From CBDAQA01 sp965198865 (lineage in GTDB: Bacteria; Planctomycetota; Phycisphaerae; Tepidisphaerales; Tepidisphaeraceae): 64,000 bases of DNA. The translations under genes were made by a program, and so were the position numbers. The stretch lies in NCBI GenBank assembly GCA_965198865.1, contig CBDAQA010000022.1, forward strand, positions 372,001 through 436,000. The letters are read 5' to 3'. This document shows positions 26,296 through 34,629 of the stretch, in pieces; position 1 is the stretch's first letter, and the number at the start of each line of letters is the position of its first letter. The notes below the pieces were generated by a model. It worked only from the letters and a program-made list of their open reading frames with translations. It was not told the origin of the DNA and searched no databases.

Positions 26296-26874
26296 GTGAC
26301 CGACACGCTTCACGACATCGCCGCCCGGCACGAGTTTTCCGACGACGCTGCCTTTGCTGCGCTGGACGCGCTCCTCCGGGGGAGCGGGATGGCGCAGTTC
26401 AACCATCCCGAGCTCGGCGGGTATGGCCAGTGGATGAACGGGATGGTCATGCTCGGCCGGATGGGCGACCACGCCCTCCAAGGCCGCGTGGCGGCGCTGT
26501 TTTCAGAACTGTCACACCTCGCGGCGAAGCCGCTGGGCTCTGCTCACCCTCAAAGGAACACGATGGAACCGATGAAGCCGATGCAACCCATGAAGCCCAT
26601 GGCCCCGATGAAGCCGATCAAGGGTCTCGACGCCCCGGCCGACTGGGGGCAGCCGGCGTCGTCGGGCGGACAGAACGACGTGAAGTACGCCTACTTCAGC
26701 CGGCCCAAACGGCTCGTGGTCGAGCGGGACGGCAAGCGGACGGTCTACGACACAGCCGATCACGACATCGGTGGCGTGTCGCAAGATCAGTCCGATGTTC
26801 GGGCGGGCCGGCTCGTGTTTACCAGCCAGCAGGGGCCGGTGGCGATCGACGCGCTGAAGATCGTTAGCGAGTGA
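26296..26874 (+). CDS. Conserved hypothetical protein with Met-Pro-Lys repeat linker
   Basis: A protein of 192 residues. The N-terminal part (DALLRGSGMAQFNHPELGGYGQWMNGMVM, then LQGRVAALFSEL) matches a conserved module that I know from the N-terminal side of many SHOCT-domain proteins; its function is unknown. A linker of repeated MKPM units (MEPMKPMQPMKPMAPMKPIK) follows at about 90-109. The C-terminal part (YAYFSRPKRLVVERDGKRTVYDTADHDIGGVSQ) is a small beta domain ending in VAIDALKIVSE. There is no signal peptide. The start is GTG 26296 with no ribosome site but a -10-like box six bases upstream. Confidence 0.7.
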   Translation: MTDTLHDIAARHEFSDDAAFAALDALLRGSGMAQFNHPELGGYGQWMNGMVMLGRMGDHALQGRVAALFSELSHLAAKPLGSAHPQRNTMEPMKPMQPMKPMAPMKPIKGLDAPADWGQPASSGGQNDVKYAYFSRPKRLVVERDGKRTVYDTADHDIGGVSQDQSDVRAGRLVFTSQQGPVAIDALKIVSE

Positions 26875-26983
26875 CTCGGCGGCCGGCCCGACCGCCGGCG
26901 GGTTTGTCCTCAGGGGCTTCATGGTGGATAGTCCTGCAAGGCTGGACGCGGTTGCGGTCCGGCGGTAGACCGAACCCGAAGGT

Positions 26984-28276
26984 ATGTCCCAAACACCCAC
27001 CTCATCCGGCCCCCCGTCCACGGCGATCCTGCGGGCGGCGGCGGTCCTCGTGCTGGTGCTGGCCCTGGCCGCCACCGGGCTCCAGGTGATGGGGGCTCTT
27101 GCGGCGATGCGGCGGGCCGACATGGCCGGGCCGGCCGAGCCGCTGTTCGCCCCCGCAGCCGTCACCCTGATGCTCGGGGTGGCCCTGGTGGCGGCCCTCG
27201 AGGGGATCGCCCGCGGGGTGGCCCGACCGGCGGGCGACGCGGGCGGCGACGCCGTCGCCCCGGCGATCGGTCAACTGGCCGACGCCATCGCCGATCTGCG
27301 ATCGTCGCTGCTCCCGGAGCCGTCAGGCACCACGGTTACCTCCCATTCGTCGACGGTCGTCCATGCCGTGCCCGGGGTGTTCTACGACCCCCACGCCCAG
27401 CCCCTGCCCGCGCCGGTCGTTGAACCGCTCACCGAAGAGGTGGTGGAAGCGGACTTCGAACCCGTGTCCGAACCGGCAGCGGTCGTCCCGGCAGAGTCCC
27501 ACCTCGGGCGGATCGTCCAACTCCTCGAAGAGCTGAAGGAACTGGCACTACTGGACGACGCACAGCGGCAGGCCCGCGGGAACATGTCCAAGGAGCGGCG
27601 GAAGCTGGAGCGCGTGGACGAGGCGGCCTCCCTGATCGCCCGCAACGAGTGGGAGCAGGCCGACGCCCTGCTGACGTTGCTGGAGAGCCTGCACCCCGGC
27701 GACCCCAACGTGCTGGCCCGGCGGAACGAGCTGGACGACGTCCGCGGGGCCGCCCGCGACGCCGAGTGGGCCCAGCGGGTCCGGCAGGTCGAGGACCTGC
27801 TCGCCCTGAGCCGGTACGACGAGGCCGCCGCCGTCATCGCCGGGTTCCGGGAGACCTACCCCAGCCACGTCGACGCTGCCGGCCTGTCGGTTCAGATCGC
27901 CGCCGATCGCGAGGCGTACGTCGAGCGGACGGCCGCCGCCCTGTTCAACGAGATCAAGACCGCCGTCGACGCCCGGCAGTGGCGGATGGCGCTCGACGGC
28001 ACGCAGCGGTTCCTGACGCGCTTTCCCGACAACGTTCGCTCCGACCGGATCCGCCAGCAGGTGCGGACGATCCAGAAGAACGCCGAGATCGAGGAGCGGC
28101 ACGAGAACGAGGAGCGGATCAAGGACCTCGCCCGCTCCGGCCGGTTCGCCGAGGCGGCCGACCTGTGCGAGGAACTGTTGACGCGGTTCCCTGCGTCCCC
28201 CCAGGCCGGCAGCCTGCGGAACCTGCTGCCACGCCTCCGCGAGCGATCCGCCATGGCCGAGGCGGCGGTGGAGTGA
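26984..28276 (+). CDS. Membrane-anchored helical-repeat (TPR-like) protein
   Basis: A protein of 430 residues. Two N-terminal membrane helices (about 15-42 and 55-72) are followed by a Pro/Val/Glu-rich linker (100-160). From about 165 on it is all alpha: LGRIVQLLEELKELALLDDAQ, then repeated helix pairs (EAASLIARNEWEQADALLTLL, RYDEAAAVIAGFRETYP, RFAEAADLCEELLTRFP) with the W/Y-E-A-spacing of TPR repeats. Such proteins usually act as scaffolds; no partner is evident. The start ATG 26984 has GAAGG very close ahead. A dispersed hairpin repeat follows the stop directly. Confidence 0.7.
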   Translation: MSQTPTSSGPPSTAILRAAAVLVLVLALAATGLQVMGALAAMRRADMAGPAEPLFAPAAVTLMLGVALVAALEGIARGVARPAGDAGGDAVAPAIGQLADAIADLRSSLLPEPSGTTVTSHSSTVVHAVPGVFYDPHAQPLPAPVVEPLTEEVVEADFEPVSEPAAVVPAESHLGRIVQLLEELKELALLDDAQRQARGNMSKERRKLERVDEAASLIARNEWEQADALLTLLESLHPGDPNVLARRNELDDVRGAARDAEWAQRVRQVEDLLALSRYDEAAAVIAGFRETYPSHVDAAGLSVQIAADREAYVERTAAALFNEIKTAVDARQWRMALDGTQRFLTRFPDNVRSDRIRQQVRTIQKNAEIEERHENEERIKDLARSGRFAEAADLCEELLTRFPASPQAGSLRNLLPRLRERSAMAEAAVE

Positions 28277-28277
28277 C

Positions 28278-28310
28278 CGTCTAGCGTGGCTCGGAGGGCC
28301 GGGTGTCGAG
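28278..28310 (+). repeat. TAGCG-GAGGGCCGGG hairpin repeat, diverged copy
   Basis: TCTAGCG followed by GGCTCGGAGGGCCGGG, directly after a stop codon. Related copies are at 54784-54812 and (minus) 44339-44371. Each can fold a short GGCCC/GGGCC-type hairpin. Confidence 0.5.
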
Positions 28311-28386
28311 CGCCCGTCGATGGTCGAAGCCTGGCCATCCGTGCCGTCGATAAATGGGGTTGTCAAACTTATGGTTTAGCCCACAA

Positions 28387-29037
28387 ATGCCGGCCTCGTA
28401 CGTCAACTACCACGTCCGCTCGACCGACGCCGCCGGCGTCGCGGCGGCGCTGCGGGGACTCGTGCGGGGGCGGGCCTACGTCGCCCCGGCCGTCGACGGC
28501 TGGGTCACGCTGTACGACGAGGTCAGCGAGCGGCAGGACGCCTACGAGATCGGCCGGCTGGCGGGCGAGCTGTCGGCGGTCCTGGCGACGGCGGTGCTGG
28601 CGTTCGTCGTCGCTGATGAGGTGCTGTTCGTCTACTACCTGTTCGACGCCGGCGACCTGCTGGACGAGTACAACTCCGACCCGCCCCCCGCGGCCGAGGC
28701 GGCGCCCGTCGACCCGACGACCTGGTTCACCGGCCGGCCGGAGATGCTGGTCCGATATTGCCCGCCGGGCACGAGTGCCTCGGGCTTGGCAGGGCTGCTG
28801 GGCCGGGCGGAGACGCGGCACGAGGGCGGGTTCGCCTCGGCCGTCCACGCGGAACAGCGGCTCCGGCCGCTGGCGGCGGCGCTGCGGATCGACCTGGCCC
28901 GCGCGACGGTCGGCTTCCCCGACGTCGACCGCCGGCGGTCGACCTTCACCGACGGGGCCCGCTACCAGCGGCTCGACGGTCGACCGTTGAGGAACCCGTT
29001 CCGCGGGCCCGTGCCGCCGCGGGTGCCACCTCGGTAG
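28387..29037 (+). CDS. Conserved hypothetical protein
   Basis: A soluble protein of 216 residues starting at ATG 28387 (MPASYVNYHVRS). The pattern YVNYHVRSTDAAGVAAALRG, then WVTLYDEVSERQD, LAGELSAVL, AFVVADEVLFVYYLFD and LLDEYNSDP is a family I have seen in planctomycetes and other bacteria without a known function; the phrases suggest alternate strands and helices measuring or displaying a state. No signal peptide, metal site or catalytic set is seen. A longer frame begins at 28354, but the shorter start fits the family. Confidence 0.65.
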   Translation: MPASYVNYHVRSTDAAGVAAALRGLVRGRAYVAPAVDGWVTLYDEVSERQDAYEIGRLAGELSAVLATAVLAFVVADEVLFVYYLFDAGDLLDEYNSDPPPAAEAAPVDPTTWFTGRPEMLVRYCPPGTSASGLAGLLGRAETRHEGGFASAVHAEQRLRPLAAALRIDLARATVGFPDVDRRRSTFTDGARYQRLDGRPLRNPFRGPVPPRVPPR

Positions 29038-29152
29038 GGCCTGGCCCCACCGCCGTGATTCCGCCAACGTCCATCAGCCCGACTTGCCCGGCCGTTTCGG
29101 AATCGTATGCTTCCCTCCCCGCCAACGTCGGCGGGCAACCGAAGGAGGCAAC

Positions 29153-29494
29153 GTGTCGCTGGCAATCGCGGTCGATCGGCTCTACACGACGGGGTGGCTG
29201 CCGGACGGGGACGAGCCCGTCGCCCCGGCCGACCTGGACCGGCTGCCCACGGGGCTGCGGTTCCCGACCCTTGCGGCCGTGGCCCGCGCGTTCGCCGAGG
29301 CGGGGCTGGAGTTGACCGTCTCGCAGAACCTGATGTTCAACTGTCACCGGGCCACCTGGCGTCCGGCGGCCGGCTCGCCCGGCGGCGACGACCGGCACGG
29401 GGCGGTCGTCGGCAACTGCGATCGCGAGGCGGCCGTCTACGCCCTCGCCCAGCTCCGCGCTCAGGGACTGCACCGGTCCCTCGCCGCGGTCTGA
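29153..29494 (+). CDS. Hypothetical protein (113 aa)
   Basis: The start is GTG 29153, set by the strong GAAGGAGG 6 bases upstream. The protein begins SLAIAVDRLYTTGWLPDGDE and continues with RFPTLAAVARAFAEAGLELT and NLMFNCHRATW. The last 40 residues (VVGNCDREAAVYALAQLRAQ) are helical. No membrane segment or known motif. It stands between two unrelated plus-strand genes, so no operon role can be inferred. Confidence 0.65.
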   Translation: MSLAIAVDRLYTTGWLPDGDEPVAPADLDRLPTGLRFPTLAAVARAFAEAGLELTVSQNLMFNCHRATWRPAAGSPGGDDRHGAVVGNCDREAAVYALAQLRAQGLHRSLAAV

Positions 29495-29540
29495 CGTTGC
29501 CCGTTCCACGGCAGGCCGGTCGTCGGCTAGAACACCGATC

Positions 29541-30044
29541 ATGACCCGTGCCCGCCTCCCCTCATTGCTCGCCGTCGCGTTCCTGTTCGGCTCCGGCGGG
29601 TGCGTCGCGCTGCCGCTGTCGTCGCTGTCGTCCCTCTCCAGCCTGGGGAACTCGACCGTGACGGCGGGGCGGGACACCTACTCGTTCGGCAAGCTCCACT
29701 CGGCCGAGCTGGCCGAGTTCTGGTCCACCGCCGAGGCCGCCCGCATGGCCGCCCGCGACCTGGGCCTGCGGCGCAAGGAGTCGGCCGTCGTCAGCGAGTG
29801 CGGCACGCAGGTGGACCTGGCGTTCGTCGACGACAAGGGTGCCCAGATCGGCATTCGCATCGAGCGGCGGACGCCCAAGATGCTGTTCGTCCGCGAGGAC
29901 GTCGGCTGGCTGGCGTCGCTCTTCGGGGCCGAGGTGACCGACCGGCTGTTCCTGCTCCACCTCCGCCAGCACCTGCCGTCCGAAACCAAGGCAGACCTGC
30001 GACCGGCTACGCAACCGGCGCTATTCGGCTCGACTTCGCCGTAG
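29541..30044 (+). CDS. DUF3568-like lipoprotein
   Basis: A lipoprotein of 167 residues. The signal peptide ends in a lipobox with C21 (LFGSGGC), so the mature protein should be anchored by a lipid. The body has the DUF3568 layout: SFGKLHSAELAEFWSTAEAARMAARDLGL, a strand pair (VDLAFVDDKGAQIGIRIERRTP) and FVREDVGWLASLFGAEV, then DRLFLLHLRQHL. Function unknown. The start ATG 29541 has no ribosome site; a TAGAAC box ends 7 bases before it. Confidence 0.75.
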   Translation: MTRARLPSLLAVAFLFGSGGCVALPLSSLSSLSSLGNSTVTAGRDTYSFGKLHSAELAEFWSTAEAARMAARDLGLRRKESAVVSECGTQVDLAFVDDKGAQIGIRIERRTPKMLFVREDVGWLASLFGAEVTDRLFLLHLRQHLPSETKADLRPATQPALFGSTSP

Positions 30045-30130
30045 TTCCAAGCGGTCACGCAGGTCGCCCCCGAACAGCTGATCCCGGAAACCAACGATCC
30101 CGCCGAGCTCGCGTAGACCTGCCAGAACCG

Positions 30131-30172
30131 TGGGACAAAATGGGACGATTTGGGACACATTTCAAGTGTCCC
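30131..30172. repeat. Three 10-bp-phased TGGGAC boxes plus hairpin (MraZ-box-like array)
   Basis: TGGGAC begins at 30131, 30141 and 30151, an exact 10-base period, and the last box is part of a GGGACAC...GTGTCCC hairpin (30152-30172). TGGGN repeats at a 10-bp period are the known operator of MraZ. A further GTGGGACAC...GTGTCCCAC pair lies just downstream. The array sits beyond the 3' end of the ftsL-like gene, in the gap 30045-30271. Confidence 0.65.
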
Positions 30173-30271
30173 GTGCCGCCTGTTTTTAATGCAAACCGTT
30201 TTCGGGTAAGTATTTCCGTCGTGGGACACAAATGGGGTTTGGGAGGGCGTGTCCCACGTTCGGCGGCGGGT

Positions 30272-30547
30272 TCACTCCCGCGCGTCGACCCACTCGGTGG
30301 CGGGGGCCCCGGTGGATTTGACGGGGACGAGCACGAGGTGGTGGGCTCCGACCGATCGGCCGATCGCCGGGGGGTTGGTGACGGCCGCGAGGCGGATCTG
30401 CTGGTCCCACAGCTTGGCCTGGGCGACCTCGATGGCGGCGTGCAGCTGGCTCGACTCGTGGTTGAGGTCCAGCCGCTGCTGCCGCAGGTGGACCAGGCAG
30501 ACGGCGACGACCGAGATCGCGCCCAGACACAGGAGCAGCTTGAGCAT
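30272..30547 (-). CDS. ftsL: FtsL-like bitopic division protein
   Basis: A small protein of 91 residues starting at ATG 30547: one membrane helix (MLKLLLCLGAISVVAVCLV, 1-19), then a short coiled coil (HLRQQRLDLNHESSQLHAAIEVAQAKLWDQQIRLAAV). This is the FtsL/DivIC architecture, in which the coiled coil joins FtsQ and FtsB and activates septal wall synthesis. It comes last in a minus-strand cluster that starts with ftsQ-like and contains mraZ and rsmH, the normal neighbourhood of ftsL. FtsL sequences are very divergent, so the call rests on topology and context. No ftsI follows. Confidence 0.6.
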   Translation of the reverse strand: MLKLLLCLGAISVVAVCLVHLRQQRLDLNHESSQLHAAIEVAQAKLWDQQIRLAAVTNPPAIGRSVGAHHLVLVPVKSTGAPATEWVDARE

Positions 30548-30587
30548 GGGAGTGACCGTGTCGGCGAAAAGTCGTCGCAGCACCGCG

Positions 30588-30652
30588 TAGCGGTCGCCCC
30601 GAAGGGGCACTCTTTGGATGGTCGAAGGAGTGCTCCTTCGGGGCGACCGCTA
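30588..30652. repeat. Dispersed hairpin element, copy 2
   Basis: Arms 30588-30612 and 30628-30652 are 25 bp with one mismatch. They contain the same TAGCGGTCGCCCC core as 5128-5196. It lies between the LysM gene and the ftsL-like gene. Confidence 0.8.
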
Positions 30653-30669
30653 AACGGACTGGATTGAGA

Positions 30670-31521
30670 TCAGTCCGCGGTGGCCTTCCGCTTCGGCAGT
30701 CGCAGCCGCATGTTCAGCCGCAGGGGCGAGCCGCGCTGGATGTCGGGGTTGAGGTCCAGGATGGCGGGCACGGCCCGGCTGGTGCCGACCTGCTTCGCCG
30801 CGATCGACCACAGCGTGTCGCCCTGGCGCACCGTGTAGGTCGCCACGGTCCCGACGCTCGGGCTGGCCGGGGCCGCATCGGCGTCGGTGGAGGACGTCAC
30901 CAGGTACGACCGGCCGGCGACGATGAGGTTCGGGTTCGCCTTCAACGACGGGTTGGCCGCCACCAGCGCCGCGCGGGTCGCCCGGGTGCTGGACCCATAC
31001 GCCCGCTCGGCCAGCGTGCCCAGCGAGTCGCCCGACTCGGCCTCCACCGTCCGCGCGTCGGCGCGCGGCGTGGGGGGGACGGCGGCGTGCTCGGTCGGGT
31101 CGACCACCGACTCGCCGGCGGCCTTGGCGGCCGCGGTCAGGTCCGGGTTCTGGGCCGGGGGCACCGGCGCGCGGTTCGACGACACGGCGGCCAGCGACGT
31201 CAGCGGGCTGTCGTTGATCCCGGTGATGATCGGCGGGACGACCGCGGCCGCCGCCTGGCGGGCGCGGCTGGCCAGCTCGCCCGCCGTCGCCACCAGCCCG
31301 GTCGGGGTGATGGTGTTGGGCACGCGCACCAGGGCGGGGGGCGACTGGCCGTCCTCGGTCGAGCGGGCCTCACCCATGCTGGAGCGGACGGCCGACCCCG
31401 CCACCTGCAGCGACTTCTGCGGCGGCTCGTTGGCCACGCTCAGGTAGTCGGAGCAGAGGATGCCCACCGCGATGATGAACGCCAGCCCGACCAGCAGGCC
31501 AATCTTGTTTTCTCGCGCCAT
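30670..31521 (-). CDS. Membrane-anchored protein with two LysM domains
   Basis: A protein of 283 residues from ATG 31521 (MARENKIGLLVGLAFIIAVGILCSDYL). The first 27 residues form a signal anchor. A long low-complexity linker reaches about 150. LysM 1 is at about 155-206 (ESGDSLGTLAERAYGSS, AANPSLK) and LysM 2 at about 225-275 (YTVRQGDTLWSIAAKQVGTS, DLNPDIQRG). LysM binds N-acetylglucosamine of peptidoglycan. Lying between rsmH and the ftsL-like gene, it may tether the division or wall machinery to peptidoglycan, which is interesting in a phylum where peptidoglycan and FtsZ are reduced or absent in many members. Confidence 0.85.
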   Translation of the reverse strand: MARENKIGLLVGLAFIIAVGILCSDYLSVANEPPQKSLQVAGSAVRSSMGEARSTEDGQSPPALVRVPNTITPTGLVATAGELASRARQAAAAVVPPIITGINDSPLTSLAAVSSNRAPVPPAQNPDLTAAAKAAGESVVDPTEHAAVPPTPRADARTVEAESGDSLGTLAERAYGSSTRATRAALVAANPSLKANPNLIVAGRSYLVTSSTDADAAPASPSVGTVATYTVRQGDTLWSIAAKQVGTSRAVPAILDLNPDIQRGSPLRLNMRLRLPKRKATAD

Positions 31522-31646
31522 GCACACACCTGTCCCGTTGCCGTCGCCGGCGAGCCGTGGGGACCGACGCGGGCGCGGATCATCCGCGGCCGTGTCCCAC
31601 ACGGTTCACTTCGTGCCCAGTTGCCACCGTCTTTAGTTCGACCACT

Positions 31647-32576
31647 TCAGGCCCGCTCCGCCACCCGCATCTTGGCCGACCGCGACCGCGGGTTGGCGTC
31701 CTGCTCGGCATCGGAGGGGACGATCGGCCGGTTCGTGAGAACCCGCAGTGCCCCGGTCTCGCCGGCCGCCCGGAACGCCTGCTTCACCATCCGGTCCTCC
31801 ACCGAGTGGAAGCTGATCACCCCGATCCGACCCCCGCCTGCCAACGCCTTGGGGCCGTGGTTCAGCAGGGCGGTCAGGTTCGGCACCTCGTCGTTGACGG
31901 CCATGCGGAGGGCCATGAACGACCGGGTGGCGGGGTCGATCCGCTCCGGCGGGCCGTACCGCTTCGGGATCGCGGCCCGGACCAGGTCGGCGAGCCGGTC
32001 CGTAGTGTTGATCGGCGCGGCGCGTCGCGCGTCGACAATCTTTCTGGCGATCCGCCGCGAGTACCGCTCGTCGGCCAGCGAATATAGGACGTTGGCCAGC
32101 TCCTCCTCGCCGGTCTGGTTGACCCAGTCGGCGGCGGTCCGGCGGGTGCGGGGGTCGATCCGCATGTCGAGCGGCATCGGGGCGGCGAAGCTCAGGCCGT
32201 AGTCGGGGTCGAACAACTGGTTCGTGCTGATGCCCAGGTCGGCCAGGATCGCGTGGACGGACGCGGTAGCGGGGAGGTCGGCGGCGGCGAGGGCGTCGGG
32301 CAACTCGGCGAAGTTCGCGTGGAACAGCCGACAGCGGCAGGGGACCCCCTCAAGGCGGGTCTGGGCGAAGGCGAGGTTGCGCGGGTCGGCGTCGAGGCCG
32401 ATCAGCATGTCGGCCGGTGCCATTCGGTCGGCAATCGCGCGGGCGTGACCGCCCCGGCCCAGCGTGCAGTCGACCACCACGCGCGTCCCCCGGGGCGGCG
32501 GCGGCAGCAACAGCTCTAACACTTGGGCGAGCAGAACCGGATCGTGTCCGGACGGCGACGGTGCGGGAACTGGCAT
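31647..32576 (-). CDS. rsmH: 16S rRNA (cytosine(1402)-N4)-methyltransferase RsmH (MraW)
   Basis: RsmH methylates C1402 of 16S rRNA using SAM. The protein has 309 residues, the family length. It opens with HDPVLLAQVLELL, then VVDCTLGRGGHARAIADR (SAM-binding motif I) and IGLDADPRNLAFA. The typical ILADLGISTNQLFDPDYGLSFAAPMPLDMRIDPRT block and ISFHSVEDRMVKQAFR complete the signature. Usually the line is DLGVSSxQLD, and here ISTNQLFD is a mild variation. In most bacteria it follows mraZ directly; here it is separated from mraZ by 1.2 kb. The start is ATG 32576. Confidence 0.95.
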   Translation of the reverse strand: MPVPAPSPSGHDPVLLAQVLELLLPPPPRGTRVVVDCTLGRGGHARAIADRMAPADMLIGLDADPRNLAFAQTRLEGVPCRCRLFHANFAELPDALAAADLPATASVHAILADLGISTNQLFDPDYGLSFAAPMPLDMRIDPRTRRTAADWVNQTGEEELANVLYSLADERYSRRIARKIVDARRAAPINTTDRLADLVRAAIPKRYGPPERIDPATRSFMALRMAVNDEVPNLTALLNHGPKALAGGGRIGVISFHSVEDRMVKQAFRAAGETGALRVLTNRPIVPSDAEQDANPRSRSAKMRVAERA

Positions 32577-33780
32577 GGCTACCGGGACGGTAGCGGATTT
32601 CGCGTTAATTTGGGTCGAACGATCGCTGGAATTTGGAGGTTTCCCTCAGGAATTACGGACAAATCGAAGTTTTTTTGTGGCCGCAGATTAGTTTTCACTT
32701 GCAAAGGATGATACGCAATCAGATACTCCTCGTGTTAGCCCTATGTTCGCGTTTCGGCCGAGTTGCAGCTCGGTATTTTCGAGCGCGGTCGGAATGCTGA
32801 CAAGTGCGTGGCGTTGTTGTCTGTACTGACGTGCGGTGCGGTGAGTGTTGTTCGGGATGACGTGGCGTTCCCGCCGCAGCGGAGGCGGTGGGACGTCATC
32901 CGGACCTTCGCCTCCGGTCGTCCGGGACGCTGCGTGGCGTCCCGGCGTTGCGTGCCACGCCCGAGGGCGAAACACTCGACGTTCGGGCGACGAAGAACAC
33001 CTGGGAAAAACGATACGGCAGAGCCGGGCTCCCTGCCCCCTTCGATTGCAGTCGAGGGGTCCCGTCCCTGAGACGACTCCACGGTACCGTATGACATCCG
33101 AGGCTCGCGGGCATCCGAGCCCGCGGGCACCTGATCTCTGACCGAACGGAAGCAAACAGACGCGGAAGAACATCGGCGGACCGGGTCGGACCGATCGGGT
33201 GCGGTTCCACCGCACCCGATCGGTCCGGCCGAAGCCGCCGTCGATTCGCGCCGCCCCCGGGCCGCCCGGCTGATCCCGTCGGCGATCCATCGCCGATACG
33301 GGGACAGTCGGGAGGCCCGGAGGAGCCGTGTGGCAGGGCGGCAGCACAACCCATGTGCCGCTCGTCCACACCCGGTCTTGGTCACCATCCGTTGCCTTGC
33401 TCGCCTCCGGCGAACGCGGCAACCACCCGCCGGCAGCAAAAGCTACCGGCGGGCGTCGCTCGTCAACCTCCCCTTGCGGCATCCGGTGCCGGGCGGTTGA
33501 CGTCGAATGGGCGCGGAACCTCCTTGTTCCGGTCCACACGTGGACGGATCGTGGTCCAAGACCACCGAATCGAATTATTACCTTGGAGACCCGACCTTCC
33601 CTGGAGGTGTCTCGCCATCAGACGATCTGACCCAGCCGGGCATCCCGGTTCCAGGTGTGGGGGCCACATCCCTGATAGGCCCCCGGACGCATCTCGCCAG
33701 CCGATCCCGAACGGGCTATCAGCCTACGAATGTTTCGGATAGGTGTGGCACGCGGCGGTGTTCGCCGGTGCGCCACGCGT
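32577..33780 (-). other. 1.2 kb hairpin-rich non-coding gap between mraZ and rsmH
   Basis: No reading frame on either strand has protein-like composition. The stretch is full of strong dyads: a perfect 18-bp hairpin with a 5-base loop (33187-33204 / 33210-33227), a 12-13-bp hairpin with loop AAAA around 33430-33460, a GGGGGCC/GGCCCCC pair around 33655-33680 and several shorter ones. It would be transcribed as a 5' leader of rsmH if mraZ and rsmH are in one message. I tested it by eye for RNase P RNA, tmRNA, SRP RNA and 6S features and found none. It is a candidate structured RNA or long regulatory leader. Confidence 0.45.
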
Positions 33781-34350
33781 TTAAGTTGTTGGACTCACCG
33801 CCGAACTTACTGCCGCCACTGGCGTCACCATTGTCGGAGCCACGCTTGCCGGGACCGGAGCCATCATCACGGGTTGCACCGGCATCAGGTGTCCCTGCCG
33901 CAGCTTCCGCTGTCGACCGGCGATCTCGGGTCGCTGTAACTCGAGCTTCTGCATCCGCTCGGCCCAGTCGGTCCGGTTCCACAATTCCAAGTGGTCCCGC
34001 ATGCCGAGCATCACCACGTCACGGCTCAACTTCGTTCGCACCCGGTACTTCTCGGGCACCAATATTCTTCCCTGTTTATCCCAGTCTACCTTGCTTGCCA
34101 TGGCAAAATAGATTTGGTCGAACGCCAGCCGATCCTCGTCTGGCGTCATCTCGGATTCCATCTGGCTCACGAACGCTTCGTACCGGCGTTCTGGGTACAG
34201 CCACGGCTGACCGTTCTCGCCGATGGTGAGGAAAAAGGCCTCTCCATCGCGTTCGACGTCCAATGCTCGCCGTACCTCGGCCGGCACCAGCAGTCGATTC
34301 TTCTCATCAATCGCGAGCTCGTATTCGCCGTATAGGACAGTGGTTCGCAA
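33781..34350 (-). CDS. mraZ: Transcriptional regulator MraZ with C-terminal extension
   Basis: MraZ is the AbrB-like ring-shaped repressor of the division/cell-wall cluster. The protein has 189 residues against about 145-150 in most bacteria. The two SpoVT/AbrB-type repeats are YELAIDEKNRLLVPAEVR and DWDKQGRILVPEKYR, each with the conserved D..GR/NR and L(V/I)P. The last 45 residues are an M/P/A/V-rich tail (LMPVQPVMMAPVPASVAPTM) not found in the classic family. The start appears to be TTG 34350, as no ATG or GTG is suitably placed. Phased AGTGG boxes lie 12-47 bases upstream, so autoregulation is likely. Confidence 0.92.
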   Translation of the reverse strand: MRTTVLYGEYELAIDEKNRLLVPAEVRRALDVERDGEAFFLTIGENGQPWLYPERRYEAFVSQMESEMTPDEDRLAFDQIYFAMASKVDWDKQGRILVPEKYRVRTKLSRDVVMLGMRDHLELWNRTDWAERMQKLELQRPEIAGRQRKLRQGHLMPVQPVMMAPVPASVAPTMVTPVAAVSSAVSPTT

Positions 34351-34361
34351 TTGGTTTGTGT

Positions 34362-34397
34362 CCCACTTCTCACCACTGACAGGGATTTTTTACCACC
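34362..34397 (-). promoter_or_regulatory. Putative MraZ operator (phased GTGG boxes)
   Basis: On the minus strand, AGTGGG (34367-34362), AGTGGT (34377-34372) and GGTGGT (34397-34392) are spaced by 10 and 20 bases, immediately before the mraZ start. Known MraZ operators are 10-bp-phased G-rich repeats in this position. The rest of the gap to 34629 shows no gene. Confidence 0.55.
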
Positions 34398-34629
34398 TTC
34401 TGGGGCCATTGCAACCGAATTCTTTTTCGGGTGCTTCCTGCATCGCGAATGTCGGAGTGAAGCGGTCCAAAACTTACTCCGTACCTCAAAAATGGCCATT
34501 TCAACGATCGGGTGTAATGGTCCCGTCCGCTGCTGTTGTTGATAACTTGTGGGCGAACTGTCGCGTGTCCTCGCCCAGTTTATGGGTAGCACGAACTTCG
34601 TTTCCGACGGGTGAGAAACACCGTGATTT

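Noticed and set aside
26562..26622. A repeat of ATG-AAG-CCS codons (MKPM units)
   Set aside because: It is a short coding linker repeat inside a protein gene, not a DNA repeat array or CRISPR.
32688..33539. Long minus-strand open frames (up to 283 codons) in the mraZ-rsmH gap
   Set aside because: They are arginine/proline/serine-rich without pattern, three frames are open at once, and strong RNA-like hairpins run through them.
33000..33700. RNase P RNA, tmRNA, SRP RNA or 6S RNA in the hairpin-rich gap
   Set aside because: I looked on both strands for the conserved RNase P blocks (GAGGAAAGTC, ACAGAA), the tmRNA tag and acceptor stem and the SRP GGAAGGAAGCAG loop and found none. A fragment like GCAGAGCCGGGCTCCC is only superficially similar.
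34537..34545. A DnaA-box-like TTATCAACA (minus strand) upstream of mraZ
   Set aside because: A single near match without neighbours or an AT-rich unwinding region is not evidence for an origin.
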